A stretch of DNA of 64,000 bases from Phaeobacter sp. 11ANDIMAR09 (lineage in GTDB: Bacteria > Pseudomonadota > Alphaproteobacteria > Rhodobacterales > Rhodobacteraceae), in NCBI RefSeq assembly GCF_001294455.1, contig NZ_LIKT01000003.1, positions 62,001-126,000 on the forward strand, written 5' to 3'. This document shows, one piece after another, positions 1-9,702 of this stretch. A program made the position numbers and the translations under genes. The notes beneath the pieces are model-generated. The model searched no databases, was not told where the DNA came from, and saw only the letters and a list, made by a program, of their open reading frames with translations. Position 1 is the stretch's first letter; each line of letters opens with the position of its first letter.

Positions 1-720
1 AAAGGAGGCAAAAGCAACCAGCCCGCCAAAGAGGCCCTTGAGCATCAGGGGACCCAGGTCCGGCTTTTCCGCCATGCGGCGCCAGCGCAAGTAAGCATAG
101 GGCGGCATCGCCAACCCATCGATCATGAAGAACCAGGCAAGAAAGGTGAAGGGATCGGCGGTGGCGCGGATGCCATAGGCATCATAGGTGGTGTAAAGCG
201 CCACAAAGAGCCCGGTGATTAGCGCCAGAAACATTGCCAGCCCCAGGGTCTCGCGGTGGGTTTCCAGGTAGCGATAGTTATAGGCAGCCAGACCAAAGAT
301 CCCGGCCATCAGCACCCCCACCCCGGCCCATTGCGCTAGCGAGAAGGTCTCGCCAAATAGGTAGTAGGATCCGATCACCGTAAACAGTGGCCCGGTGCCG
401 CGCACCACGGGATAGACCACTGTGTAGCTGCCTTTGGTATAGGCCAGCGCCTGCAACACCTTATAGGCCACGTGAATGACCCAGACCACGGCAAAGATGA
501 CCCACATATGGGGTTCGGGCCAGGGCACCACAAAGAGCGCAATAGGCGCCGCCATCAGACCGTAGGAGGCGTCAATCGCGCCGCGTGACAGCCAGGGGTC
601 GTGGCGCCCCTTTTGCAGCGCGCCAAAGATCGCATGCAAAAAGGCGGCCATCAGGGCCAGAACCAGGGCCGCCTGATGGCCTGCCTCCGTGCCTTCCAAG
701 GAAATCAGCCAATCGCTCAT
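1..720 (-). CDS. EamA/DMT-family membrane transporter, C-terminal end cut by window
   Basis: The minus-strand frame stays open from an ATG at 720 to the window edge, so at least 240 residues are present and the C-terminus is missing. The protein opens MSDWLISLEGTEAG and then runs through repeated hydrophobic helices, with a central VVRGTGPLFTVIGS stretch typical of the first EamA repeat. Members of this drug/metabolite superfamily have about ten helices in the inner membrane and export small metabolites; the substrate cannot be read from sequence. It lies 103 bases downstream of ftsY on the same strand, separated by a repeat element, so co-transcription is uncertain. No clear Shine-Dalgarno sequence precedes the start. 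Confidence 0.75.
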   Translation of the reverse strand, partial: MSDWLISLEGTEAGHQAALVLALMAAFLHAIFGALQKGRHDPWLSRGAIDASYGLMAAPIALFVVPWPEPHMWVIFAVVWVIHVAYKVLQALAYTKGSYTVVYPVVRGTGPLFTVIGSYYLFGETFSLAQWAGVGVLMAGIFGLAAYNYRYLETHRETLGLAMFLALITGLFVALYTTYDAYGIRATADPFTFLAWFFMIDGLAMPPYAYLRWRRMAEKPDLGPLMLKGLFGGLVAFASF

Positions 721-754
721 CAGGGTTGCTCGATTCGGTTTTGAGGACAGGGCA

Positions 755-806
755 TTGGGGGTTTTCCACCCCCAAACCCCCGGAGGATATTTTTTGCCAA
801 ATGAAA
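755..806 (+). repeat. Intergenic hairpin plus GGATATTTTTTGCCAAATGA repeat, single copy
   Basis: A 7-bp stem (TTGGGGG at 755-761 with CCCCCAA at 769-775) is followed by CCCCCGGAGGATATTTTTTG and CCAAATGAAA (777-806). The second half matches both arms of the head-to-head element at 6169-6243. It sits at the 3' end of ftsY, a usual place for REP-like elements, and may also act in 3'-end formation. Confidence 0.6.
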
Positions 807-823
807 GCGGGACGGCTGCCCAA

Positions 824-1894
824 TCAGGATTGGTCGAGACCTGTCAGAGCAGCGGCAAATTCTTCTGGGTCAAAGGGCGCCAGATCGTCGATCTGTTCGC
901 CGATACCGATGGCATGAATTGGCAGAGCAAATTTATCGGCCAGTGCCACCAGCACACCGCCTTTGGCCGTGCCGTCCAGCTTGGTCATCACCAAGCCAGA
1001 GACATCGGCCAGTTTCTGGAAGGTTTCAACCTGGCTGAGCGCGTTCTGACCCGTGGTGGCATCCAGCACCAACAGGGTGTTATGCGGGGCTGTTTCGTCC
1101 TTTTTACGAATGACGCGAATAATCTTGGAGAGTTCTTCCATCAGGTCAGCCCGATTTTGCAACCGGCCCGCCGTGTCGATCATCAACAGATCAGCCCCCT
1201 CTTCCTGGGCGCGGGTCATCGCGTCATAGGCCAGGCTGGCGGGGTCGGAGCCTTCAGGAGCGGTCAGCACCGGCACCCCGGCACGGTCCCCCCAAACCTG
1301 AAGCTGTTCGACGGCGGCAGCGCGAAAGGTGTCGCCGGCAGCAATCACCACGTTTTTCCCGGCCGCCTTGAACTGACTGGCCAGTTTTCCGATGGTGGTG
1401 GTCTTGCCCGAACCATTGACGCCGACCACCAGAACCACCTGCGGACGATGGGTATAGAGAGGAAGAGGTTTGGCCACGTTTTCCATCACCCGGGCAATCT
1501 CAGCAGCAAGCAACGCCTTGATTTCGCGGGCCGAGAGCTTCTTACCCAGACGTCCTTCGGCCATATTGGAGGTGACGCGCAGGGCCGTATCAACGCCCAT
1601 ATCCGCCGCAATCAGCAGCTCTTCGAGCTGCTCCAGCATATCGTCATCCAAGGTCCGGCGCTGTTCAGACCCGTTGCCTCGCCCCACGAGACGCCCCAGA
1701 ATGCCTGCGGGTTTTGCCGTCTCAGCGCCCGGAGCGGTTTCACTGTCGGCAGGCGCGGGTGCTGAATTCGGGGTGGGTGTTTGAGCAACTTCAGGCTCCG
1801 CCGCGCCACCCTCATCAACAATTGCCTCCAGCCCCTCGTCCAGTTTTGACGAGGATTTGAACAAGCGCTCCTTGAGCTTTGAGAAAAACGCCAT
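824..1894 (-). CDS. ftsY: Signal recognition particle receptor FtsY
   Basis: A 356-residue SRP GTPase. An acidic, low-complexity N-terminal A domain (about residues 1-90) precedes the NG domain. G-domain motifs are clear: the P-loop GVNGSGKTTTIGKLA, DTFRAAA, the DTAGR G3 motif and TKLDGTAKGG near the C-terminus. FtsY docks ribosome-nascent-chain-SRP complexes at the inner membrane and hands them to SecYEG. Length and motif order are normal for alphaproteobacteria. The start MAFFSKLKERLF begins with the amphipathic segment usual for the family. The YhhN-type gene lies upstream on the same strand, 76 bases away. Confidence 0.97.
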   Translation of the reverse strand: MAFFSKLKERLFKSSSKLDEGLEAIVDEGGAAEPEVAQTPTPNSAPAPADSETAPGAETAKPAGILGRLVGRGNGSEQRRTLDDDMLEQLEELLIAADMGVDTALRVTSNMAEGRLGKKLSAREIKALLAAEIARVMENVAKPLPLYTHRPQVVLVVGVNGSGKTTTIGKLASQFKAAGKNVVIAAGDTFRAAAVEQLQVWGDRAGVPVLTAPEGSDPASLAYDAMTRAQEEGADLLMIDTAGRLQNRADLMEELSKIIRVIRKKDETAPHNTLLVLDATTGQNALSQVETFQKLADVSGLVMTKLDGTAKGGVLVALADKFALPIHAIGIGEQIDDLAPFDPEEFAAALTGLDQS

Positions 1895-1970
1895 CAGGGC
1901 CTCCGCAACAGGGTTTCCCCTTCACCTAATGCGGATTGCACCGGGTTGCAAAGTAGATGAGGCGCCGCAG

Positions 1971-2618
1971 TCAGGAAAAAGACAGATAGAAGCCCGCCTG
2001 CGCCCCCCAATAGAGCGGCCAGACCAGATAGGGGGTGATGCGACGCATTGGGTGATCCTCGGGCAGGACAAAAGTTTCAAAGGCCAGGATCACATCGGAG
2101 GTCATGAAGGCCAGGGCTGCAGGCAACACCCAGAGCAACGCTGGGCTGGTCAGGCTGACGGCCGCGAGCCCCATGGCCAGGATGATCGGGATATAGAGCA
2201 GCACCGGGATTTTGAGCTCTCCGGCGCGTGGGGCCAACACATAGACCATCATTGCGCCCAGAACCGCAAAGGCACAGGCCAGGACCAGCCCCGGCATTTC
2301 CCAGATCTGCCCCAGTTCGCTGCTGAAATGTCCTAGAAACAGAACCACATAGGCCAGATGCCCCAGGGCAAAAGCACCGACACCGCCCATAAATGCCGTC
2401 TCGCCGTCCCGCGACAAACAGAAGTCACCCAAGGCGCAGAGTGCCAACCCCACAACCAGCCAGATCGGCGCGCCCTGCAGAAGCGCAGCAAGCGCCAGGA
2501 ACGCCACAGATGCGGTCTTGAGCAGGCTGCGCAGGGCGCTGGGAGGGCGCGCCGTGAACCCGAGATAGGCCAAAGCGGCGAGACAGGCCAGGACCTGCAA
2601 AATGGCTACTACTGTCAA
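1971..2618 (-). CDS. YhhN family protein (putative lysoplasmalogenase)
   Basis: An approximately 215-residue, almost entirely hydrophobic protein with about eight membrane helices. GDFCLSRDGETAFMGGVGAFALGHLAY is characteristic of the YhhN/TMEM86 family, whose studied members hydrolyse the vinyl-ether bond of lysoplasmalogens; the substrate in this organism is unknown. Start choice: an ATG at 2642 is in frame, but AGGAG lies inside that extension and sits 8 bases before a TTG at 2618, so TTG is the more likely start. It precedes ftsY on the same strand. Confidence 0.8.
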   Translation of the reverse strand: MTVVAILQVLACLAALAYLGFTARPPSALRSLLKTASVAFLALAALLQGAPIWLVVGLALCALGDFCLSRDGETAFMGGVGAFALGHLAYVVLFLGHFSSELGQIWEMPGLVLACAFAVLGAMMVYVLAPRAGELKIPVLLYIPIILAMGLAAVSLTSPALLWVLPAALAFMTSDVILAFETFVLPEDHPMRRITPYLVWPLYWGAQAGFYLSFS

Positions 2619-2781
2619 CTTCCTATCTCCTGTTTTCCGCACACAAAGGCACAGCCCTGCCTATGCATGCCTCTATTGGTTGGCCCCGTCAAAGGTGACC
2701 CCAGGGGAGGTTGGATCGGGAGACGAGCCCCAGAGCGTGAAGTTCTTTGCCCACTGGCCCGGCTCTGTCACACTGCCTGAC

Positions 2782-3183
2782 ATGCGACTGGTTATGATTC
2801 TCTTTGCTATGGTGATGTCTTTGCCCCTGATAGGCCGGACGGCAGAGCCTCTGGGGGCCGAGGCCTTTGATCAATACACCAGGGGCAAAACCCTGTTCTA
2901 TGGCTTTGATGGCACCGCCTATGGGGTCGAGCGCTATCTGCCCGGTCGCCGGGTCATCTGGTCCTTTCTGGATGGACAGTGTCAGGAGGGCCGCTGGTAT
3001 GAGGATGCAGGGCAGATCTGTTTTGTCTATGAGGGCAACAGCACACCGCAATGCTGGAGCTTTCTGCTCAGCCCCGAGGGGCTGACGGCACGGTTTCAGA
3101 ACGACCCTCAAGCCACCGAACTGTATGAATCGGGCGACATTGACGAAGAAATGCTCTGCCTCGGACCCGAGGTCGGAGTTTAG
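2782..3183 (+). CDS. Small secreted protein of unknown function
   Basis: A 133-residue protein with a signal peptide (MRLVMILFAMVMSLPLIGRT) and a mature domain rich in aromatic and paired cysteine positions: a GQCQEGRWYEDAGQICFVYE stretch and a later PQCWSF. Similar secreted proteins are common as hypotheticals in Rhodobacteraceae; the function is unknown. I start at ATG 2782 because it begins the signal peptide; the frame is open upstream but that part is not protein-like. It converges on xseA so tightly that the two stop codons overlap (TTTAG). Confidence 0.7.
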   Translation: MRLVMILFAMVMSLPLIGRTAEPLGAEAFDQYTRGKTLFYGFDGTAYGVERYLPGRRVIWSFLDGQCQEGRWYEDAGQICFVYEGNSTPQCWSFLLSPEGLTARFQNDPQATELYESGDIDEEMLCLGPEVGV

Positions 3184-4649
3184 GCCCCGGATGTCCCGTC
3201 ACTTGCTGCCGCCAGCAAATCCAGATCTGCAACCCCATCAGCAAATTCGATGCTAAGCGAGGATGCCTCGGCAGCCTGAACAGTGTTTGTGACGATCTTT
3301 TTGCCACTACGCACCACGGCATAGCCGCGTGCCAGTGTGGCCTTGTAGCTCAGAATGTCCAATTGACGCCCCCTCGCCTCCAGCTGCTGACGCTGGCGTT
3401 CAACCCGGAGGCCCTGAGCTGCATCTAGTCGCTGAGACAGCTGGGCCAACCGGTCCCGCTGCCGGTTTGCTTCTTGACCAATTGGTCGCAGGCTGAGCCG
3501 TGACGCAAGATTGCGCAGCCGGTCTCGACGGGTCTCAACCATTTGCCGCAGGGTGGCGGGTCGCAGGGCTGCCGAAGCCCGGCTCAGCGCGACATGGCGG
3601 TTCTGCACACCAGCAATCAACGCGCGTGGGAGGCGGTCAGCCACATGGTCCAGACGCTGACGGGGCGTGTCCAACAAGCTCTCGGCTCGCGGCATGGCGC
3701 GTGAAAGATCGTTCAGCCGTTGGCGACGTTGCTGAACCGCCTGGCCGGTGCCGCGCAGCAACCGACTGCTCTGATCCTCGATCCAGGCCATCAGCTCCAA
3801 ACGCACCGGCACCGCCAATTCCGCGGCCGCCGTTGGTGTTGGGGCCCGCCGGTCCGAGACAAAATCAATCAGCGTGGTATCCGTCTCATGACCCACAGCC
3901 GAGATCAGCGGAATATCCGAGGCCGCAGCTGCGCGGGCCACGATCTCTTCATTGAAACCCCAGAGATCTTCGATCGCGCCGCCGCCCCGGGCAACAATGA
4001 TCAGATCAGGACGCGGCAGCGCACCACCGGGGGTCATCCTGTTGAAGCCCTCGATGGCCCGGGCCACCTCTGGCGCGCAATTGGTGCCCTGTACCGCCAC
4101 TGGCCAGACCAAAACCTTGCGCGGGAAACGCTCCCGCAGGCGGTGCAGAATATCGCGGATCACCGCCCCCGAAGGCGAGGTCACCACGCCGATGATATGC
4201 GGCAGATAGGGCAGCGCTTTCTTGCGTTCCGGCGCAAACAGACCTTCAGCTTCGAGCTGTTTCTTGCGCTTTTCCAGCAACGCCATCAAAGCGCCCTGCC
4301 CCGCGACTGCGACCTCATCCACGTTCATGTTGTATTTCGACTGCGCCCCAAAGGCCGTCAGGCGCCCGGTGACAACCACCTCCAAACCCTCTTCGGGGAC
4401 CACAGACAGGCTGGAAACCTGCCCCTTCCAAGTGGTACAGGCCAGCACCGAACGATCATCCTTGATATCGTAGTACAAATGACCAGAGCGCGCCTTGAAC
4501 ACCCGCCCTACTTCACCGCGTACCCGGATGCGTCCAAAGGTGCCTTCCAGCGTGCGCTTCACCTCGCCTGAGATCTCAGAGACGCTGAATTCCGGCGCGT
4601 TCTGTCCCTGTGTTGCTGCGGGGGTGGGATCGTCAAAAAGGTCGGACAC
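3180..4649 (-). CDS. xseA: Exodeoxyribonuclease VII large subunit
   Basis: A 489-residue subunit of exonuclease VII, which with XseB degrades single-stranded DNA in both directions and acts in mismatch repair and damage tolerance. The order is normal: N-terminal OB-fold (about residues 20-115, FSVSEISGEVKRTLEG), nuclease core with GVVTSPSGAVIRDILHR and VARGGGAIEDLWGFNEE, then a long coiled-coil region (about 280-400) and a C-terminal beta segment with TLARGYAVV. The start is a GTG at 4649 preceded by GCAGGAGAGC; the frame continues upstream past 5200 but across purD, where it is a shadow. It is divergent from purD. Confidence 0.95.
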   Translation of the reverse strand: MSDLFDDPTPAATQGQNAPEFSVSEISGEVKRTLEGTFGRIRVRGEVGRVFKARSGHLYYDIKDDRSVLACTTWKGQVSSLSVVPEEGLEVVVTGRLTAFGAQSKYNMNVDEVAVAGQGALMALLEKRKKQLEAEGLFAPERKKALPYLPHIIGVVTSPSGAVIRDILHRLRERFPRKVLVWPVAVQGTNCAPEVARAIEGFNRMTPGGALPRPDLIIVARGGGAIEDLWGFNEEIVARAAAASDIPLISAVGHETDTTLIDFVSDRRAPTPTAAAELAVPVRLELMAWIEDQSSRLLRGTGQAVQQRRQRLNDLSRAMPRAESLLDTPRQRLDHVADRLPRALIAGVQNRHVALSRASAALRPATLRQMVETRRDRLRNLASRLSLRPIGQEANRQRDRLAQLSQRLDAAQGLRVERQRQQLEARGRQLDILSYKATLARGYAVVRSGKKIVTNTVQAAEASSLSIEFADGVADLDLLAAASDGTSGA

Positions 4650-4841
4650 GTGGGCGGCTCTCCTGCGGCAAAGTTGGCGTTCTGAGCCTGCATTGAGCGC
4701 AGGTTCTTGTTTTGCGGGCTCGCGCAGCATAGAACCCGCCGCAAGCAAGGCAAGCCCCGGCGTTATGGCTTTGGGGTCCATGGGCGTATCTGATCCATTG
4801 TCCTGAGCAGCAGGCCGGATCAGCAGATCGGAGATGACGCG

Positions 4842-6107
4842 ATGAATATTCTTATCCTTGGCAGCGGCGGGCGCGAACATGCCCTGGCCTGGGCCGTGAT
4901 GCAGAACCCTAAATGTGACAAGCTGATCGTCGCTCCTGGCAATGCAGGCATTGCTCAGATCGCCGAATGCGCTGATCTGGACATTATGGATGGGGCTGCG
5001 GTCACCATCTTTGTCGAAGAAAATGCCATCGGCTTTGTCATCATTGGCCCCGAGGCCCCCCTGGCAGCAGGCGTGGCGGACCGGCTGCGCGATGCCGGAG
5101 TTCTGGTCTTTGGCCCCTCCGAAGCGGCGGCGCGGCTGGAGGCCTCCAAAAGCTTTACCAAAGAGGTCTGCGATGCGGCGCAGGCCCCCACCGCAAGCTA
5201 TGGCCACTTCACAGAGGCCGAGGCCGCCAAGGCGCATATCCGCCAGCATGGTGCCCCGACAGTGGTCAAGGCCGATGGCCTGGCCGCAGGCAAGGGCGTG
5301 ATCATCGCCATGACCGAAGACGAAGCCCTCGCGGCCATTGACGATATGTTTGGCGGCGCCTTTGGTGGTGCGGGCGCCGAGGTGGTCATTGAGGAGTTCA
5401 TGGAAGGCGAAGAAGCCTCGCTCTTTGTACTGGTCGATGGAGAAGAGGTGCTCTCAATCGGATCCGCTCAGGATCACAAACGTGTAGGCGAGGGCGATAC
5501 CGGACCAAATACCGGCGGTATGGGGGCCTATTCCCCTGCGCCTGTCCTCACCGCCGAGATCGAGACCAAGGCAATGATGGAAATCGTCAAGCCTACCATG
5601 AAGGTCATGGCAGAGCGTGGCATGCCCTATCAGGGCGTGCTCTATGCCGGATTGATGATCAAGGACGGCCAGCCTCGCCTAGTGGAATACAACGTGCGTT
5701 TTGGCGACCCAGAATGTCAGGTGCTGATGATGCGACTCGGCGCCCAGGCATTGGATCTGATGCAGGCCGCTGTAGAAGGTCGCCTGGCAGAAACACAGGT
5801 AAACTGGGCAGATGACCATGCCATCACTGTCGTTATGGCTGCCAATGGGTATCCTGGCTCCTACGAAAAGGGCACCGTGATTAACGGTTTGGAAACTCTC
5901 ACCGAAGATAGCTCCAACATGGTCTTTCATGCAGGCACCACAGAACAGGGCGGCAAAATTCTGGCCACCGGGGGACGTGTTCTCAATGTGACGGCTCGGG
6001 GGAACAGCCTGAAAGAAGCCCGGGACCGCGCCTATGCTGCGGCCGATTACATCGATTGGCCCGAGGGGTTCCTGCGCCGCGACATCGGCTGGCGTGCACT
6101 GGATTAA
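4842..6107 (+). CDS. purD: Phosphoribosylamine--glycine ligase (GAR synthetase)
   Basis: A 421-residue ATP-grasp ligase of purine synthesis that joins glycine to 5-phosphoribosylamine. It opens [18 protein letters not shown] and carries [48 protein letters not shown] and [15 protein letters not shown] in the expected order. GGAG lies 8 bases before the ATG. Length is normal and it is a single-domain bacterial enzyme rather than a PurD-PurM fusion. It is followed by a paired intergenic repeat rather than a classical terminator. Confidence 0.97.
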   Translation: MNILILGSGGREHALAWAVMQNPKCDKLIVAPGNAGIAQIAECADLDIMDGAAVTIFVEENAIGFVIIGPEAPLAAGVADRLRDAGVLVFGPSEAAARLEASKSFTKEVCDAAQAPTASYGHFTEAEAAKAHIRQHGAPTVVKADGLAAGKGVIIAMTEDEALAAIDDMFGGAFGGAGAEVVIEEFMEGEEASLFVLVDGEEVLSIGSAQDHKRVGEGDTGPNTGGMGAYSPAPVLTAEIETKAMMEIVKPTMKVMAERGMPYQGVLYAGLMIKDGQPRLVEYNVRFGDPECQVLMMRLGAQALDLMQAAVEGRLAETQVNWADDHAITVVMAANGYPGSYEKGTVINGLETLTEDSSNMVFHAGTTEQGGKILATGGRVLNVTARGNSLKEARDRAYAAADYIDWPEGFLRRDIGWRALD

Positions 6108-6168
6108 ACCACATCCAGATGTAAAACTCAAAGGGGGGGGGGCTCTGCCCCCGCCGCCTCCGGCGACT

Positions 6169-6243
6169 CCCCCGGGATACTTTTGGCCAAATGAAAAGGT
6201 CAGGCAGGAGCCTAATTTCATTTGGCCAAAAATATCCTGGGGG
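6169..6243. repeat. Head-to-head pair of 28-base repeats after purD
   Basis: Arm 1 (6169-6196) reads CCCCCGGGATACTTTTGGCC then AAATGAAA; arm 2 (6216-6243) is its near-perfect inverse, starting TTTCATTTGGCCAAAAATAT and ending CCTGGGGG. A 19-base spacer separates them. G-rich and C-rich tracts flank the pair (6132-6152 and 6252-6271). The same unit occurs once at 777-806. The arrangement resembles the paired REP units of enterobacteria, but the sequence is different. Confidence 0.7.
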
Positions 6244-6372
6244 TGAGCGCTTTGCGCGAGGGGGCAAAGCCCCCTACTGACGGGTTTGCCTCTCAATTGG
6301 CCGCCTTTCGCTAGGGCAAGAACAATTTTCGAGATTTAACTCAGAAAAAAGGCAATTGCGAATAGGTAAGAT

Positions 6373-7254
6373 ATGATCATCCGCGAAAAAACCGGTTTCT
6401 TTGAATTGCTCTTCGCCACCAAGGGCTCCGTTCTTCCCCGCATCCTGCCGCGTATCACTGCTATTTCACTGCTGGCCCTGCTCATTGTTTGGATTGACAG
6501 ACTTGTCATTTCCCTCCCCCATTTGGATACGGCGCCCTTTGCTGTTTTTGGTATCGCGCTCTCCTTGTTTCTCGGGTTTCGCAACAATGCCGCCTATGAA
6601 CGCTGGTGGGAGGGGCGCAAGCTTTGGGGGCAATTGGTGGCAGATATGCGTGCCTTGGCAAGAGAATGTGCCGTCTTTCTGCCCAAGGCCTCCCAACGGC
6701 AAGAGGTTCTGCGAAAATCTCTCGATTTCTTACATTTACACCGGGCCAATCTGCGCAGAATCCCCCCAGCAAAGGCAATGCGGGATTCGTCCGGCGATGA
6801 CTTCAGTCAAGCCCCCCACCCCCCCTGTGCGGCCCTTAATGCGGTCAGCGAAACGATCGCACAGGCGGCGCCCGACGGTTTTGCTCGCAAAGCCCTCACG
6901 GAACGTCTGAGTTCGATTGCCCTGGCACAAGCCGGTTGTGAACGCATTGCCACCACCCCGCTTCCCTACGTGTATTCGCTCTTGGTGTTTCGAACCACAT
7001 ATCTGTATTGCCTTCTCATTCCCTTTGCTTTGCTGGAGGATGCAGCCTGGATGACGCCGCTCTTTGTGGCCATCATCGCCTATGTTTTCTTTGGGTTGGC
7101 CGAGGTTACAGAAGAACTGGCGCATCCCTTTGGAGAAACGGTAAACGGCCTGCCGCTGGATGCGATGTGCCGCACCGTAGAGATCTCCCTAGCACCGCAT
7201 CTAGGCATCTCCCCGCCGCCGCCGTTGCAGCCTCAGGACTTTTATCTGAGCTAA
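6373..7254 (+). CDS. Bestrophin family ion channel
   Basis: A 293-residue membrane protein. The N-terminal half has the bestrophin pattern with two helices and GFRNNAAYERWWEGRKLWGQ; the C-terminal half has LPYVYSLLVFRTTYLYCLLI, a further helix pair, and EELAHPFGETVNGLPLDAMC, the acidic and catalytic-looking cluster conserved in the family. Bacterial bestrophins form pentameric anion or sodium channels in the inner membrane. AGGT lies 6 bases before the ATG. No partner gene is adjacent; its physiological ion is not readable. Confidence 0.88.
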   Translation: MIIREKTGFFELLFATKGSVLPRILPRITAISLLALLIVWIDRLVISLPHLDTAPFAVFGIALSLFLGFRNNAAYERWWEGRKLWGQLVADMRALARECAVFLPKASQRQEVLRKSLDFLHLHRANLRRIPPAKAMRDSSGDDFSQAPHPPCAALNAVSETIAQAAPDGFARKALTERLSSIALAQAGCERIATTPLPYVYSLLVFRTTYLYCLLIPFALLEDAAWMTPLFVAIIAYVFFGLAEVTEELAHPFGETVNGLPLDAMCRTVEISLAPHLGISPPPPLQPQDFYLS

Positions 7255-7354
7255 CGCCCCGTAACATCCCCCTTTTCCACAACCCGCTGCCTGCCAAGGC
7301 TGTTTTCATGCGCGGTTTCCAAAGCTACAGTCTTCTCAAGATCTTGGAGGACCC

Positions 7355-7972
7355 ATGGAACAACAGCCCTGTTCGGAGAGGCTAGAACAGCTTTTTGAGG
7401 CGCGGGATCTGGCCAGCTTGGCCTTTGATTTTGCACCTGTTGGCATTGTGGTCACGGAAAATCGGGTCCTGCGTGAATGCAATCAGCGATTTTGTCAGAT
7501 GTTTGGCTATGCGCGCGAGGAGCTCCTGGATCAGCTCTTCGCCTTTCTCTATCCTTCGCAGGAAGAATTTCAAAATCTGCGCACCCGCGGCGACAAAATC
7601 TTAGGCCAGGGCGACCCCTATTGGGATGAACGGGTGATGCGCCGTAAGAATGGCGCGCTATTCTGGGTCAGGGTGCGTGGCCACAGCTTTACCCCGGACA
7701 CACCGCTTGGGCGCGCGGTCTGGAGCTTTGCCGACCTATCGGAGCTGCGCCCCTATCTGCCCCTGACCCGACGCGAGCGGGAGGTCTATTCCCTACTGGG
7801 CGAGGGCCAGACCAGCAAGGAGATCGCCCGATCGCTGAGTCTAAGCTACCGCACGGTAGAGGTGCATCGCGCCCGGCTGCTGAAAAAGATGGGGGTGAAC
7901 AACACCGCCAGCCTGTTTTCTTCGCTGGGGGATATTGGCGGCGATCATGTTGTGCGCAGCGACACACCCTAG
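7355..7972 (+). CDS. PAS-domain LuxR-type transcriptional regulator
   Basis: A 205-residue protein. Residues about 25-130 form a PAS fold (FAPVGIVVTENRVLRECNQR, then MFGYAREELLDQ, with the PAC-like WDERVMRRKNGALFWVRVRG), and about 135-195 form a LuxR helix-turn-helix (LTRREREVYSLLGEGQTSKE, IARSLSLSYRTVEVHRARLL). There is no receiver domain or kinase, so a ligand or cofactor in PAS probably controls DNA binding directly. GGAGG lies just before the ATG. No target gene is obvious nearby; the bestrophin gene is 100 bases upstream on the same strand. Confidence 0.87.
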   Translation: MEQQPCSERLEQLFEARDLASLAFDFAPVGIVVTENRVLRECNQRFCQMFGYAREELLDQLFAFLYPSQEEFQNLRTRGDKILGQGDPYWDERVMRRKNGALFWVRVRGHSFTPDTPLGRAVWSFADLSELRPYLPLTRREREVYSLLGEGQTSKEIARSLSLSYRTVEVHRARLLKKMGVNNTASLFSSLGDIGGDHVVRSDTP

Positions 7973-8177
7973 AGCGTCGGGCTGCCTCTCTTGACGAAAC
8001 TGTCTTGGCTTTCGGTTGCTGCAGAGCAGCCCTTCCTGCAGTCACCGCACCGAACCCACTGTAAAACGAAGAGCTCCCGCGCGTTTTGGCCTTCTTAGAA
8101 GACCACACCCTTGGGCCTGGCACCGCGCTCCCGCGCGGCGCGATTGCAGCTACCGCATCGCTGACAGGAGGTGCAAC

Positions 8178-8977
8178 CTACCGACAGTCCAATGCGGCCT
8201 TCAGGCTGCCCAGTCCGGCAAAGGGGCCAACGTCATACTGGCTGATCTTTTCGTTAGCCAGGCGCACGGCGACCAGCCTTTGCCAGCGGGCATCGACCAA
8301 GATCAGCTCTGGAGTTCCCGCGCAGCGACGCAGGCCCGAGGTGATGAAATCCTCGCCAATGCGGTGATTGGTCACTCCGGACAGAGAGGTGACTTCCCTG
8401 AGCTCCCCAGCTTTGAATCGCCAGATCCGCAGGGTCTTTGCCAGATGTGGTCGGTCAACATAGGCAAGCTCAATCTGCCCATCTCCATCAAGATCAGCTG
8501 CCGCAATCGGTGCCAACCAACGAAAGCGCGTTCCTATCGGGGGAGTGGCAGCAATCTTTTCCCCACGCTGATCGTAGATCGCCAATTGTGCACCCAGAGA
8601 TGTGTCACTCTCAACCACCATAATCTCGCGTTGCCCGTCGCCATCAAGATCTATCAAGCGCGGCGCCAAATCTTCAAAGACACGCGATTGCGGCAGCTGC
8701 ACAACAACAGTGCCATGCCGTTCAACCGCGTCCTGGCTTAACTGTTTCTGGGCCGTATTTTTCCAGTGGATGAGAAGGCTGCCATACTCAATCTCATCCC
8801 CCAGCACACCATGTGGATAGCGGCTGGTCGGATCGGAGAATTCCGCAGCTGTGATCTCGGCCATCAGAGGTGACGCACCTGCAACCGCAGCTACAATCAA
8901 CCCGCATCTCCACGCGCGGCGAGGCAGACCGAACCACAGGCGCGACATCAGACGCCGCGCCATGGTTCGCAATACCA

Positions 8978-8978
<1 letters not shown>
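8178..8978 (-). CDS. Secreted VCBS/FG-GAP repeat protein
   Basis: A 266-residue exported protein. An N-terminal arginine-rich stretch and hydrophobic segment ending near SPLMA look like a signal peptide. The mature part carries two calcium-type beta-propeller motifs (LIDLDGDGQREIMVVE and AADLDGDGQIELAYVD). Such FG-GAP/VCBS repeats bind calcium and mediate protein or sugar contacts. The start ATG (8978) overlaps the ferredoxin stop as ATGA, implying translational coupling; an ATG at 8963 (MARRLMSRLW) is a possible alternative. The function is unknown and the pairing with ferredoxin is unexplained. Confidence 0.75.
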
Positions 8979-9382
<404 letters not shown>

Positions 9383-9480
9383 CTATGACAGGCTGGATCT
9401 CCACGCCAAATGTTCCGCATTTGTTTCAACACAGTCTCCCCTTACCCTGGCCTCACCAGTGAAAATTAAAGATGGTTCAT

Positions 9481-9510
9481 CCCAAAACCCAAGGCCCGCC
9501 CAAGCGGGCC
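9481..9510 (-). terminator. Intrinsic terminator, minus strand
   Basis: Perfect 7-bp stem GGCCCGC/GCGGGCC (9493-9499 and 9504-9510) with a four-base loop. On the minus strand it is followed by TTGGGTTTTGGG. It ends a transcript coming from about 9700, upstream of the ferredoxin gene, so that transcript is a separate unit. Confidence 0.55.
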
Positions 9511-9561
9511 CGACTCACTGTCGCAGGGAACCCTCTCCCAAGGAGCAGCCCGAGGCCTGCC

Positions 9562-9702
9562 TCACGGCAGAGCAGCGGCTAATGCCGCCCCAAAAAGCTG
9601 GCGCCACCCAGGCCGAGTTGGTGATTCTGCGCCGCCGTCCTGGTATCGCCAAAGGGTGGTTCTTGTCAGGTCCGAGGATAAAATCGGCACCGTGAACATC
9701 AT
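9562..9702 (-). CDS. Possible 46-aa small protein (or structured RNA)
   Basis: A 46-residue frame from ATG 9702 to TGA, with a protein-like composition (MMFTVPILSSDLTRTTLWRY, then a hydrophobic LFGAALAAALP tail). It is too short for standard gene calling. An intrinsic terminator lies about 60 bases after the stop, so a short transcript is likely. The ribosome site is weak (CCAGGCG). The same interval is rich in small hairpins (GCGGC-ATTA-GCCGC, TGCC-GTGA-GGCA), so a noncoding RNA is an equally fair reading. I do not recognise a family. Confidence 0.35.
   Translation of the reverse strand: MMFTVPILSSDLTRTTLWRYQDGGAESPTRPGWRQLFGAALAAALP

Noticed and set aside
3180-5249. 689-residue version of xseA
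   Set aside because: The N-terminal 200 residues lie antisense to purD; the GTG at 4649 with its AGGAG is the true start.
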